A stretch of DNA of 64,000 nt from Colwellia sp. MB3u-45 (GTDB lineage: Bacteria > Pseudomonadota > Gammaproteobacteria > Enterobacterales > Alteromonadaceae), in NCBI RefSeq assembly GCF_014077005.1, contig NZ_JACGVC010000053.1:186001-250000 (forward strand), written 5' to 3'. A program made the translations under genes and the position numbers. Under the pieces are notes generated by a model. That model was given only the letters and a program-made list of their open reading frames with translations, was not told the DNA's origin and did not search any database. Of this stretch, positions 16,354 to 25,763 are shown piece after piece. Every line of letters starts with the position of its first letter. Positions within the stretch are counted from its first letter, which is position 1.

Positions 16354-18189
16354 CTATTTTTCAATATCAGCACACTCACTCAATCGAGAAAGAAAAACAT
16401 AGGGATCAATATCCTGAATACTGGGTGCTGCAATTGAAAAAATAACGTTAACGGAATAATCGCCTAAGTTAGCAAAAAACCGGGTTTTTATTGCCTGCTT
16501 TATACGGGTAAATTTAATCAGTACTTGCTCCGGCGTTTGATGTGGACACAAAAACAAGTATTCCCCATCACTAATAACACCCGCATAGTCTTCTGCATCA
16601 AGATTTTCGTTAATAATAGTGGCCAGTACCTGGCTAACATCAGCCAACACTTTCCGGTTAAAGCGAAAACTGAGCTCTTGCCAGTTTTCAACCTTTAAAT
16701 AGGCGACTGAAATATTATATTGGTACTTTCTTGCCATTTTATATTGCTGTTGATACCAACGTTTAGTTTGCACCGCTTGGGTTAAATGAGTTTGGGGCAA
16801 CTCTATTTCATCGTAATTATGATTAAGCTGTTTACGATGCGCTTGAAAAAAGCAATAAATGATAAAAAGTAAGCTACAACTTAGCATGCTAGCAAGCAAT
16901 ATAATCCATAGCTGTTGGCGATGATACTTCTCACTAAACGCTAAACTCAGTTGGCTTTGTTCCGCTAAATTCAAGGCTAATTTTTTGGCTTTATTACTGG
17001 CCGATGTAGCGATGGCCGCTAATGAATTTTTTACACTGACATTTGGATACAATGCTTGATACAGGGTGAGATAATGCTTTTGTGCCTCGATTGCCTGCTC
17101 AAATAGCTTTTGTTCGCTGTAGTAGTCTGTGAGCAATAAAAATAAAACTATTTGTTGCGGCGACAAGACGACATTTTCGGCTAAAGACTGAGCAGAGAGC
17201 AGCATAGTATCAGCTTCTGTAGGCTTATCTAAAGCATACAGCACTCTTACTAAAGCAATTTTCGCCGATAAATTAAACCGTACTAAGTTATGTTGATTAA
17301 AAACTGCGTGGGCATTTAGCAAGCGCACTTCTGCCAACGTAAACTGCTGCTGTTGATACAGCACTTGCCCTAAACCAAGTTCTGCATAGGCGGCGCGAAT
17401 AGGTAAATTATACTGCTTGGCAAATTGTAGCGACTGCCAAAAAGCATTATAAGCGTCATTATATTGCTGTAATTGGTAATAGGCATTAGCCACTAAATGA
17501 TAGCTGCGGGCAATACCTGCTGTTCTTGACATAGTTGTACGTAATTGTAATACGTGATTAAGCAATTCTACCGCGTTGTTATATTCTGATAAATAAAAAT
17601 GCGCTTCAGCAATAATTTCTAAGAGGGTGATCTGGTCAACACTTTGCTGGTTCTGGCTCAGTATACTTTCCACTTTAGTTAACGCTTTTACTGCCAAAGC
17701 GTAGTCATCATTTAAGGCATAAGCCACCACTGAATAAGCCAGTGCCTGCAAATGATAATTCATATTACTGGCTTGATCAGCCAACCATGCCGCTGTTTGT
17801 GAGGTTTCTCTTAACTGAATATATTTGCCTTGAGCATAATAACCACGGGCAATTTTCAATAATAAGTCTAATTGTAAATCGACATCAGTCGGCTCTGTTT
17901 CGCTACCATATTGGGCAAATTGCAATGCTACTGACAAGTCACCGCGATTAAAGGCAACATCTGACAACAAGGAAAATGCCTTGGCAACCCTATCATGACT
18001 GTATTGATCTGGGTTATTTACCACGGCTTGTGCAACGTCAACCACATCTTGACTAATCAATAGCTCTTTATCTTGCAGATAATAAGCATCAAGCAATTGC
18101 CGATAGTTTTTATCCTTGCTTATTGAGTCGGCTTGAGCCGTAAGCAAAAGGCAAAAATTTATTAAAATACCCAACAGCATTCGTTTCAT
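16354..18189 (-). CDS. Membrane-anchored TPR sensor with degenerate GGDEF-like C-terminal domain
   Basis: A 611-residue protein. It has an N-terminal signal peptide (MLLGILINFCLLLTAQADS) and a long array of TPR-like helices (about 50-400, for example ALQFAQYGSETEPTDVDLQL and YHLVANAYYQLQQYNDAYNAFWQS). One transmembrane helix follows (about 423-445, LWIILLASMLSCSLLFIIYCFF), then a cytoplasmic domain. That domain has the length and strand order of a GGDEF cyclase, but the signature is SDGEY (540-544) and the metal-binding aspartates are not obvious. It is therefore probably not catalytic and may bind nucleotide or protein. The periplasmic TPR plus TM plus cyclase layout is common in Alteromonadales sensors. 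Not part of an operon. Confidence 0.7.
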   Translation of the reverse strand: MKRMLLGILINFCLLLTAQADSISKDKNYRQLLDAYYLQDKELLISQDVVDVAQAVVNNPDQYSHDRVAKAFSLLSDVAFNRGDLSVALQFAQYGSETEPTDVDLQLDLLLKIARGYYAQGKYIQLRETSQTAAWLADQASNMNYHLQALAYSVVAYALNDDYALAVKALTKVESILSQNQQSVDQITLLEIIAEAHFYLSEYNNAVELLNHVLQLRTTMSRTAGIARSYHLVANAYYQLQQYNDAYNAFWQSLQFAKQYNLPIRAAYAELGLGQVLYQQQQFTLAEVRLLNAHAVFNQHNLVRFNLSAKIALVRVLYALDKPTEADTMLLSAQSLAENVVLSPQQIVLFLLLTDYYSEQKLFEQAIEAQKHYLTLYQALYPNVSVKNSLAAIATSASNKAKKLALNLAEQSQLSLAFSEKYHRQQLWIILLASMLSCSLLFIIYCFFQAHRKQLNHNYDEIELPQTHLTQAVQTKRWYQQQYKMARKYQYNISVAYLKVENWQELSFRFNRKVLADVSQVLATIINENLDAEDYAGVISDGEYLFLCPHQTPEQVLIKFTRIKQAIKTRFFANLGDYSVNVIFSIAAPSIQDIDPYVFLSRLSECADIEK

Positions 18190-18590
18190 TGAACCTTGAC
18201 TTCCTATTCTGGGTGAGAGACTGTTTATCTTTCAAGGTTAAAATTTATACCATGTCATAGTTCAAATGCAAGCCTAGCTTTGTGGCAATTTTGTGCTCGG
18301 CTTGTCGCTTTATTCGCTTGGCTAATCACTTAATGAAATGGGCATAATACTGGCGCCTATAAAAACCTTCCTAGCTTGTCTGAATATCAAATCAAGTAGC
18401 TTAACTATAATCGCACTTGACGTTATAAAGCACAAAACAAGCACAAAGCCAGTAAAAATCCGAGACGAGAAATGACGAATAAAAGCGCCGAAATGGCTCA
18501 ATGTAGATACAAGCATAGCTTATCTTAAGCTATCACTTCGTCATCACAATCTCTAGAAACTGTGTCTGCTATGTTATCTTTTGTTGTGGA
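18190..18590. other. 401-base intergenic region
   Basis: It lies upstream of the TPR protein (minus) and downstream of the DUF885 gene (minus), so it should hold the TPR gene's promoter and possibly a terminator. No strong hairpin seen. A 64-codon minus-strand frame (18322-18516) encodes one hydrophobic helix but has no ribosome-binding site or recognisable relative. Confidence 0.4.
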
Positions 18591-20375
18591 TTAATTTACG
18601 CTTGATAGCTCTTCCTGCTGTTTAGCCTTTTTGTTGGCAACATATTCCATCATTACATTTTCCAACATGGATAAGGGCATCGAGCCATTTTTCAAGACTT
18701 GATCATGAAACTCTCTCAAATCAAAGTCTTGACCTAAGGCTTGCTCAGCTATTTTACGCAGTTTTTTAATGGTTAATTCGCCCATTTTATAAGACAAGGC
18801 TTGGCCCGGCCAAGAAATATAGCGGTCAATTTCAGTTTTAACGTTGTGCAGCGATAATGCCGTGTTATTCGCTAAATAGTTCATCGCTCGCTCGCGGCTC
18901 CAACCCTTCGCATGCATGCCCGTATCAACCACCAGTCGACAAGCTCGCCACATTTCATAAGTTAATCGGCCAAAGTTACTATAAGGGCTTTTATAAAAGC
19001 CCACTTCTAGGCCCAAATACTCAGAATAAAGCCCCCAACCTTCGCCAAACGCTGAGATATAAGTATTATTTCTAAATTTAGGCACATTTTGCATTTCTCG
19101 GGCAATGGAGCCTTGTAGATGATGACCGGGCACCGCTTCATGTAAGGTTAACGCCTCTAAAACATATAAGGGTCGACGGTCTAAGCGATAAGTGTTGACC
19201 CAATAGTTACCGGCCTGATCATCTCGTGATGGTCCAGAGTATCGTCCCGTGGTGTATTTAGGGGCAATGTTAGCGGGCACCTCAATAACGCCGTAAGGTG
19301 TGCGCGGTAAGGTTTTAAATAATTTAGGTAATTGAGCATCCATTTTTTTCGCTATAAATGAAGCTTCTTTTAACAAGCCTTCTGGGCTTGTGGCATAAAA
19401 TTGTTTATCGGTACGCAAAAAATGGACAAAATCAGCAAAGCTGCCGGTAAAGTTTAATTGCTGAATAATATTGTCCATCTCACTTCTGATCCGCTTCACC
19501 TCGGCTAAACCTGTGTTATGCACTTCATCAACGGAAAGCGGCAAAGTAGTGTAATGCTGTAACCGATTTAGATAATAATTTTCGCCATTAGGTAAAGAGC
19601 TAGCGGCAATATTGCTTCTAGCATTGGGTTGGTAATGTTGCACCATATAATCATAGTATTTTTGGTAGCTTGGCATAACACTGCCTAAAATAATGTCGGC
19701 GGCTTGTGCTTGTAGCTCCAATTTAAGTGCTGGGGGGAAATAGGCCGGTAGGGTTAAAAATGGCTGATAATAGCTGCTTAATGTCGCATCTGTTTTTATA
19801 AAAGCTTGAATCGATTCTTCAAAACCTTGTAAGACTATTTTAGGTTGGGTGATACCCGCTTCAATGCCTTTATCCATCCAGTACATTTGCTGAGAAAAAT
19901 ATTTTTCTAAAGCGCCTAGTCGAGTGAGGTAGTCACGATAATCTTGTTCAGTTTTAAAACTTACTTGGCTTTTTATACGGCTGATCCAAACATGAAAGCC
20001 TGACTCCGCCGTTAGCGGCATGTAATGTTCTTTGTTGGTATAACTATCCAATTGATTTTTAATGGTATAGGACAACACCGCATGATTAATGACCTCATCT
20101 TGCTGAAGACCTTGAACGGCAACCTGTGCTAAACGTTGATCAATAGCAAGTAACGCTTGATGCTGCTGCCTAAGGGTGTCGGGTGATAAATCAGGTAATT
20201 GGCGGTTAGTTTCGCCAGCAGTATCTTGATTAAATGGGCTTTGCAGATCATTAAAGCGCTGATAGTCTTTAATGATCTCTGCAAGATCATGGTTCACTAA
20301 GCTCACTTGAAGCTTGGGTGACTGACACGCCATAACAAAAAGAAATACAAATAGGGTGATTGAAAATACTTTCAT
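18591..20375 (-). CDS. DUF885 family lipoprotein, putative zinc peptidase
   Basis: A 594-residue exported lipoprotein. The signal peptide MKVFSITLFVFLFVMACQS ends in a lipobox with the cysteine at position 17. The DUF885 domain fills the rest. The metal-site-like HEAVPGHH is at 412-419, followed by a conserved FGEGWGLYSEYLGLEVGFY that would give the third glutamate ligand. GMHAKGWSRERAMNYLANN and YISWPGQALSYKMGELTI are typical of the family. Members are thought to be carboxypeptidase-like metalloenzymes, but the substrate is uncertain. The lysine-rich C-terminal tail is unremarkable. It stands alone, with an inverted repeat in its upstream region. Confidence 0.85.
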   Translation of the reverse strand: MKVFSITLFVFLFVMACQSPKLQVSLVNHDLAEIIKDYQRFNDLQSPFNQDTAGETNRQLPDLSPDTLRQQHQALLAIDQRLAQVAVQGLQQDEVINHAVLSYTIKNQLDSYTNKEHYMPLTAESGFHVWISRIKSQVSFKTEQDYRDYLTRLGALEKYFSQQMYWMDKGIEAGITQPKIVLQGFEESIQAFIKTDATLSSYYQPFLTLPAYFPPALKLELQAQAADIILGSVMPSYQKYYDYMVQHYQPNARSNIAASSLPNGENYYLNRLQHYTTLPLSVDEVHNTGLAEVKRIRSEMDNIIQQLNFTGSFADFVHFLRTDKQFYATSPEGLLKEASFIAKKMDAQLPKLFKTLPRTPYGVIEVPANIAPKYTTGRYSGPSRDDQAGNYWVNTYRLDRRPLYVLEALTLHEAVPGHHLQGSIAREMQNVPKFRNNTYISAFGEGWGLYSEYLGLEVGFYKSPYSNFGRLTYEMWRACRLVVDTGMHAKGWSRERAMNYLANNTALSLHNVKTEIDRYISWPGQALSYKMGELTIKKLRKIAEQALGQDFDLREFHDQVLKNGSMPLSMLENVMMEYVANKKAKQQEELSSVN

Positions 20376-20854
20376 GACAAGATCTCAAAGATTAATTTAC
20401 ACAGGAAACTCAATAACTAAATACCATAACAAAAGATAAGTATTTATAAAGAAAAGTTTTCTCTGACAGGATAATTTTCTTGTTGTGCTTATATACAAAA
20501 CTTAACGGCTAGCGACAACATCTCAAGATAGCTGCTTGTGTCAGTTGACAAAGGCTGAGTTGCACAGATTATTGTTGCGAATTAAACACATCTGTGCAGG
20601 CAATACTAGATTAAAAACAACACGATAGACGGCTAAGATAGAACAAAGACAAGGCTAGCGCTTTATTACCAAAAGAGTTAAGTTATAAATAAGCCTTTAA
20701 TAGCTTACCTGCTGCGAGTTAAGTGAACAATAAACCAGTATAATTAGCTTTATTGTTGTTTTTAATACTTTTTATTGTGGTATTTTCACTAAAATTATTA
20801 CAGAATAGCTTTCCAGCTATTATTAGCGAATGCCGTAGATCAAAGGTTGGAATA
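20376..20854. other. 479-base divergent intergenic region with inverted repeat
   Basis: It separates the DUF885 lipoprotein (minus) from a diguanylate cyclase (plus) and should contain both promoters. TGCACAGAT (20561-20569) and ATCTGTGCA (20590-20598) are perfect 9-bp inverted arms 20 bases apart, a possible operator pair. The frame just upstream of the cyclase ATG is open to about 20753 but hydrophobic and unlikely to be translated. Confidence 0.5.
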
Positions 20855-21868
20855 ATGAAGTACCATGATTCTATAGTAACAGCCGAAAAAAAAATGCACG
20901 CCGCCATCAAGCAATTGCAGCTATGGCATATAGCAGCGACGCCAATTAATTACGCGGTGAGTTACGGCTACCTCAATAAACATTCAAAAGCACTTAATGC
21001 CGCCATTGAAAAACAATTAGCTGCGGTTAAAAAGCTTGATAACTTCTTTTTAGAACAAATATATAGCCAATATATTTTAGTGCAAAGTGCCTTTCGAGGT
21101 GAGTTAATTGACGATCTTGATGAAGTATTAATCGATTTACAAGCCAATAGTCAACAGTCTTCCTCTTGCACAAAACGATTAGTGACTCAATTAGATGATA
21201 ATATGGTGCGTTTAAACTCGACTGATAAAGACGAAATATTTATTGCGATTAAAAAAATCCGCCAAACAACTCAAGAGTTCAAACTTGCACAAGAAAAAAT
21301 TGTTGAGCAATTACTGGTCTCAAAACAGTCAACTGAGGCATTGCGCTCAGAATTAGAAGATGTAAAAAAAGAAATTTATTTAGACCCTTTAACTAGATTA
21401 TATAATCGTAAAGCTATGGCAAAGCATTTAGAGCTTTGGTGCTCTGCTGATCCTGATCAGCAGGTGGCGGCGATAGTCATTAATATCGATCAATTTTCTC
21501 AGATGAATGAAAGTTTGGGGCCACTGATCAGTGACGTGTTATTAACAAAAATAGCTAATAAAATTAGCAGTTACGTCGATGAAAGTGGCTTACCGATAAG
21601 ATCGGCTGGCGATGAGTTTTTGATCCTACTGCCAGATGTTGAACGCAGCATGGCGGGCGAAATTGCTGAAAAAATTCGACAAAGTATAGAAAAATTAAGA
21701 TTTATCAGCAGTAAATCAGGTACTCGTTTACCACAAATAACCCTCAGTATGGGGGTCAGTGATTATAATGTCGCCACGAGTGCTCATAACATCATTAACC
21801 AGACCCGTGCACTGATTAACCAGCAGGCTAATCGCCGAACTAATTTCGTTAGTATCGCCAATAGTTAA
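20855..21868 (+). CDS. Diguanylate cyclase with N-terminal helical domain
   Basis: A soluble 337-residue protein from the ATG at 20855, preceded by AAGGTTGGA. Residues 1-165 are helical and coiled-coil rich without a recognised sensor domain. From about 170 a GGDEF domain begins with the usual YLDPLTRLYNRKAM. The signature is SAGDEF (AGDEF at 251-255), a variant normally compatible with c-di-GMP synthesis. The RxxD inhibitory site is replaced by SGLP, so product feedback is probably absent. LSMGVSDYN and the C-terminal helix complete the fold. The longer upstream frame would add a 34-residue hydrophobic leader but lacks a start signal. It converges on the broken DUF523 gene with four bases of overlap. 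Confidence 0.85.
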   Translation: MKYHDSIVTAEKKMHAAIKQLQLWHIAATPINYAVSYGYLNKHSKALNAAIEKQLAAVKKLDNFFLEQIYSQYILVQSAFRGELIDDLDEVLIDLQANSQQSSSCTKRLVTQLDDNMVRLNSTDKDEIFIAIKKIRQTTQEFKLAQEKIVEQLLVSKQSTEALRSELEDVKKEIYLDPLTRLYNRKAMAKHLELWCSADPDQQVAAIVINIDQFSQMNESLGPLISDVLLTKIANKISSYVDESGLPIRSAGDEFLILLPDVERSMAGEIAEKIRQSIEKLRFISSKSGTRLPQITLSMGVSDYNVATSAHNIINQTRALINQQANRRTNFVSIANS

Positions 21869-22331
21869 CCCAGTGTAAGCTCGCTAATGAGTTCGGCGAG
21901 GTTTTTCTCTGAAAATACTTTTATGCCATTTGCTCTTAAGATAGTGGTGGTAATACCTTGCCCCGCTATCTTCTGTTGATTGAACTGGCCATTGTAAATA
22001 CTGGAACTGCCACATGACGGACTAGATTCTTTTAATAGTGCATAACGAATATTATGTTTTTGGCAGAGCAATAACGCCTGATTAGCACCTTGTTCAAAAG
22101 CATGGGTAACATCATGACCCATAATAGTTTTCACGATTATTTTTCGCCAATAATTCGAATTTCTGCGGGCGCTCTTGGTGTGGTTAATCCGCCAGCTAAC
22201 TCAGGACAAATAACCACCAAGCGTTGCTCTTTTTTCCAAGCTGTCAGCGTGGTGTGAGTTAATAAATTATCTCCACCATCATATCTGACTTTATTGCCTA
22301 AAAAGCAGCTACTGATGAGGATTTTTTCCAT
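21865..22331 (-). pseudogene. tudS: TudS/DUF523 family protein, split by a -1 frameshift
   Basis: DUF523 proteins are small Fe-S proteins related to the thiouracil desulfidase TudS. The first part (22331-22137) carries SSCFLGNKVRYDGGDN and VICPELAGGLTTPRAPAEI, then stops. The second part (from about 22136) carries VKTIMGHDVTHAFEQGA, LLKESSPSCGSSSIYNG and GQGITTTILRANGIKVFSE. Together they make one normal ~155-residue protein with its three cysteine motifs. The break lies at five As (plus-strand Ts 22140-22144). One extra A would read GEKIIVKTIMGHD without interruption. It may be a real mutation, a sequencing error at a homopolymer, or slippage-tolerant. The second part could be made alone from a GTG at 22134, but would lack two cysteines. 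Confidence 0.85.
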
Positions 22332-22398
22332 TAATTTTTAACCCTATATTTTTAAATTACTATCATGCTGTGATTAAATAACATTGACTGAAAGTCTA

Positions 22399-22713
22399 CT
22401 AAGATCCTGATGACAACAGCAGCTTAATTTCCTGCAGTCCAGTGCGGTCTTGCGCTGTAATACACTCGAGCCAACATGCATGACTGTACTCTTCAAAGTT
22501 GAGTAAAAACTCATAGTTACTATATTTTATTCTTAAACAATACAGGTCTGCACCTTGTAAAACCTCCAACACTGTTGCCGATACACTGAGTAAAATATGA
22601 TCAATAACGGCTGTTTTATCATCCATTGTCCATTCAACATTAAAACTAAGCTGTAAAGTGCTCGGATTTATTTCCTCAACATTGATGATTTCTATATTAT
22701 TTTTTATCTGCAT
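22399..22713 (-). CDS. Small hypothetical protein (104 aa)
   Basis: No firm family; it may belong to one of the small DUF families of Shewanella/Vibrio-type bacteria (DUF3630-like), which I cannot confirm. It is acidic and soluble, without signal or membrane segment. The N-terminal half alternates like beta strands (NIEIINVEEINPSTLQLSFNVEW), followed by a helix and LRIKYSNYEFLLNFEEYSHACWLECI. Two tryptophans and three cysteines have no metal-motif spacing. It lies behind a 190-base region shared with the divergent cytochrome c gene, and 67 bases before the DUF523 gene on the same strand, so co-transcription is possible. Confidence 0.65.
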   Translation of the reverse strand: MQIKNNIEIINVEEINPSTLQLSFNVEWTMDDKTAVIDHILLSVSATVLEVLQGADLYCLRIKYSNYEFLLNFEEYSHACWLECITAQDRTGLQEIKLLLSSGS

Positions 22714-22907
22714 ACCATTTTCTTCTTAGTTTAAGTTTAGTTAAGTTAACCGTAATCAGTTGCTTAAAACTTGTCTTAGCGTCACAAAATATTAGATAAA
22801 CTTTCATCCTGATACGATCGTAAAAAAAGCCACGACAACAGTATACTTTTTACATATAATCAACTGAGGATCCTTTAAAAATTATTGACCAAAGAGAGAT
22901 AATATTT

Positions 22908-23207
22908 ATGAAAAAATTTACTTTAGCCATTGCTGCTACTGTTATGATGGCTTCACCTGCATTCGCTGGTGACGCAGCTGCGGGCAAAGCAAAAACTGCC
23001 ATGTGTTCAGCTTGTCATGGTGCTGCGGGTATTTCCGCTATTCCAATGTATCCGAACCTTGCCGGCCAAAAAGAAGCTTACCTAGCTCAGCAATTAAAAA
23101 ACTTTAGATCAGGCCAACGTAAAAACGCAGTAATGGGCCCTATGGCGATGGCATTATCTGACGACGATATTGCTAACATTTCAGCATACTACTCAAGCCT
23201 TAAATAA
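22908..23207 (+). CDS. Periplasmic c-type cytochrome (class I, c5/c553-like)
   Basis: A 99-residue exported monoheme cytochrome. The signal peptide [18 protein letters not shown] ends at AFA-GD. The heme site CSACH lies near residue 35, and the axial methionine is probably in VMGPMAMAL. The closing helix [15 protein letters not shown] is standard. Start chosen at the ATG preceded by AGAGAGA. It likely shuttles electrons to a terminal oxidase or peroxidase; the partner is not encoded nearby. A strong terminator follows. Confidence 0.93.
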   Translation: MKKFTLAIAATVMMASPAFAGDAAAGKAKTAMCSACHGAAGISAIPMYPNLAGQKEAYLAQQLKNFRSGQRKNAVMGPMAMALSDDDIANISAYYSSLK

Positions 23208-23224
23208 CCTTAATTTTTGAGGTT

Positions 23225-23250
23225 AAAAAAGCGCTATTAGGCGCTTTTTT
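23225..23250. terminator. Bidirectional terminator between cytochrome c and recQ
   Basis: The stem AAAAAAGCGC/GCGCTTTTTT (23225-23234, 23241-23250) has a TATTAG loop, with T-runs leaving on both strands. It serves the cytochrome gene on the plus strand and recQ on the minus strand. Confidence 0.92.
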
Positions 23251-23289
23251 TGTGTCTGTCTTTTCTTGCCGCTTTCTCTCGCTTAGGTT

Positions 23290-25089
23290 TTAGTTTTGGT
23301 GCTGTTTAATCAAAGAGAGAAACGGTTCACCATAGCGTGCAAGCTTAGTGTCACCTATACCACTGACATTAAGCATTTGTCTTGACGTTAAAGGTTTTAC
23401 TCTGGCCAATTCAGCTAATGTGGCATCGTTAAAGACAATAAACGGTGCTATGTCTTCAAGACTCGCTATTTCTTTACGCAATGATCTTAGCTTAGCAAAT
23501 AAGGCTCTATCGTAGACTTTATCGCGTTTATTGCCTTGCCAATAGCTCGCTTTTTGTAAACGAGGCGTGGCCAACATCAGCGGCTGTTGTCCTTTTAAAA
23601 CCCCACCGGACGCTTGTGTTAGACATAAGTTCGACTGAGCAGCGATATCTTGTTGTAAATAGCCTAAATGAATCAATTGCCGTACGATTGAAAACCAATA
23701 GCTGGGCGTTTTGTCGCTGCCAATACCAAAAGTTGATACTTTGTCATGACCCAAGGCAATAATTTTATCATTAAGTTCGGCCCGTAAAACTGCCACCACA
23801 TGCTCAACATCACCATTGCCTTCAATTCTATAGACACAAGAAAGCACCATTTGTGCCGCTTTTGTCGCGTCAAATTGACTCGGAGGATCCAAGCAAATAT
23901 CACAGTTACCGCAACTTTTTTCAGTAAACTCGGCAAAGTAGTTTAATACCACTCTACGCCGACAGGTTTGCGCATCAATAAAACCTCGCATGGCTTGAAA
24001 ACGCTGTAACTCAACGTTAACGCGTTGTTCATTTTCACCTTCTGCAATACGTTTGCTAATACGTTCAACGTCTTTTTCATCATAAAGAAAAAGCGCCTCT
24101 GCGGGTAAGCCATCACGCCCAGCACGACCTATTTCTTGATAGTATGACTCTACTGTTCTTGGGGGCTCATAGTGAATAACAAAACGGACGTTGGATTTAT
24201 TAATGCCAAGCCCAAAAGCCACTGTTGCTACCACTATCTGAATATCATCTTTGGCAAATTTATCTTGAATAATATTACGAATGTCAGACTCTAATCCGGC
24301 ATGGTAAGCCGCACAATTAATGCCCGTTTGTGCTAAATTTTTCGCTAGTTTTTCAACTTGCCAACGGCTATTGCAATAAATGATGCCACATTCGTCTTTA
24401 CGCTTGTTGATATAACCCATAACTTGTTGCTCACCTTGATATTTATCTGCCAAGGTAAAACGAATATTAGGTCGGTCAAAACTATCAAGGTGAATGTAGG
24501 GATCATGCAAAGCCAATTGTTGTAAAATATCTCGGCGTGTTGTCACATCCGCTGTTGCGGTTAACGCCATCACAGGCACATGCGGAAAGTTTTGCTTTAG
24601 CAGATGCAATTGTGTGTATGCGGGGCGAAAATCATGTCCCCATTGCGATATACAATGAGCTTCATCAATCGCAAATAAACTGATGTTGAGTTGTGATAAA
24701 CCTTGAATAAAATAATAATTTTTCAGCCGTTCAGGGGCAACATAAAGTAGCTTTATTTCACCTTGACTTAAACGTCGAAATATAGTGTTAATGGTCTCAG
24801 TGTCGAGTGAAGAATTTACATAAGCCGCTGATATCCCTTGATTAACTAGGCCATCAACTTGATCTTTCATTAATGCAATTAAGGGGGAAACAACAATAGT
24901 GATACCCGGCATTAAGGTTGCTGGCAGCTGATAGCACATTGATTTGCCGCCACCGGTGGGCATTAATACTAAGCTGTCACGGCCCTGAAGTGCATAATTA
25001 ATAATGTCTTCTTGGCCGGCACGGAAGCTCTGATAACCAAAATGATGTTTAAGAGCTTCAGTTAATCTTGTAGGGGAAGTGGCTTGCAA
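23290..25089 (-). CDS. recQ: ATP-dependent DNA helicase RecQ
   Basis: A 3'-5' superfamily 2 helicase of the RecF pathway and replication-fork repair. The 599 residues (609 in E. coli) show Walker [16 protein letters not shown] (TGGGKS 45-50), [19 protein letters not shown], the aromatic-rich loop, ALTATAD and [20 protein letters not shown]. The zinc site follows with four cysteines (C in QTCRRR, then [12 protein letters not shown]). After it come the winged helix and a C-terminal HRDC domain (about 520-599). It is complete. Neighbours yigI and rarD beyond it recall the enterobacterial recQ region. Confidence 0.97.
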   Translation of the reverse strand: MQATSPTRLTEALKHHFGYQSFRAGQEDIINYALQGRDSLVLMPTGGGKSMCYQLPATLMPGITIVVSPLIALMKDQVDGLVNQGISAAYVNSSLDTETINTIFRRLSQGEIKLLYVAPERLKNYYFIQGLSQLNISLFAIDEAHCISQWGHDFRPAYTQLHLLKQNFPHVPVMALTATADVTTRRDILQQLALHDPYIHLDSFDRPNIRFTLADKYQGEQQVMGYINKRKDECGIIYCNSRWQVEKLAKNLAQTGINCAAYHAGLESDIRNIIQDKFAKDDIQIVVATVAFGLGINKSNVRFVIHYEPPRTVESYYQEIGRAGRDGLPAEALFLYDEKDVERISKRIAEGENEQRVNVELQRFQAMRGFIDAQTCRRRVVLNYFAEFTEKSCGNCDICLDPPSQFDATKAAQMVLSCVYRIEGNGDVEHVVAVLRAELNDKIIALGHDKVSTFGIGSDKTPSYWFSIVRQLIHLGYLQQDIAAQSNLCLTQASGGVLKGQQPLMLATPRLQKASYWQGNKRDKVYDRALFAKLRSLRKEIASLEDIAPFIVFNDATLAELARVKPLTSRQMLNVSGIGDTKLARYGEPFLSLIKQHQN

Positions 25090-25216
25090 CAGACAGTCTT
25101 CATTGGGTGAAATCGACCGACATTTTAACGTAGTAACAGCTTTGTGCGGAGATTTATTTTCAATATCAGCATAATTATTGTTATTCTTTTATCTCATCGG
25201 ACCAAAAGGAAACTTT

Positions 25217-25672
25217 ATGACACATGAAGAGACGTTTATGCAGCTTGCTCAATATTGGAACCAAGCCATGCCATTTAACAAGCTATTGGGCTTAGAAATC
25301 ACCCAATTTAATAGCCAAGAGTCAGTTGTTAGTATTGTCTGGGACGACAAGCTAATTGGTAATCCGGAACAAAAAATACTGCATGGCGGCGTTACGGCTT
25401 CAGCGCTTGATCTGGCCGGTAGCGTTGTTGCTGCCGCCAATATCCTCACTCAGTTAGCTGAATTATCACCCGAAATAATTACACAAAGCTTAAGTCGTTT
25501 GAGCACTATTGATTTACGGACCGATTTTTTAAGACCCGGACGGGGAGAAAAATTTATTGCGACAGCGAAAATCATTCGTAGTGGCAGTAAGGTGGCAGTT
25601 GCCCGCATGGAGATGCATAACGAGAAAGGTGACCATATTGCCTTTGGCACGGGCACTTATATGGTGGGATAA
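25217..25672 (+). CDS. yigI: YigI-type hotdog-fold acyl-CoA thioesterase
   Basis: A single hotdog-domain thioesterase (PaaI superfamily), 151 residues from the ATG at 25217, which has AAAGGA ten bases upstream (155 in E. coli YigI). The core reads PFNKLLGLEITQF, then ILHGGVTASALDLAGSVVAAA with the catalytic-region HGG, then TIDLRTDFLRPGRGEKFIATAKIIRSGSKVAVARMEM. It hydrolyses acyl-CoA in the cytosol; chain length cannot be read from sequence. The upstream extension of the frame to 25178 lacks a normal start. rarD follows after 91 bases on the same strand. Confidence 0.88.
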   Translation: MTHEETFMQLAQYWNQAMPFNKLLGLEITQFNSQESVVSIVWDDKLIGNPEQKILHGGVTASALDLAGSVVAAANILTQLAELSPEIITQSLSRLSTIDLRTDFLRPGRGEKFIATAKIIRSGSKVAVARMEMHNEKGDHIAFGTGTYMVG

Positions 25673-25763
25673 AAGCAGCCATCCTGAGTATTAACATGGG
25701 TTGTTTAGCCCAATAATGCTATTATGGTCATTATCTCACCAACCTTAACTCATAACTTACTCC

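Noticed and set aside
18322-18516. 64-codon minus-strand frame with one hydrophobic helix
   Set aside because: No Shine-Dalgarno and no recognisable relative; AT-rich spacers often give such frames.
20753-20854. Upstream extension of the diguanylate cyclase giving a membrane leader
   Set aside because: Begins without a good start codon or ribosome-binding site, while the ATG at 20855 has AAGGTTGGA.
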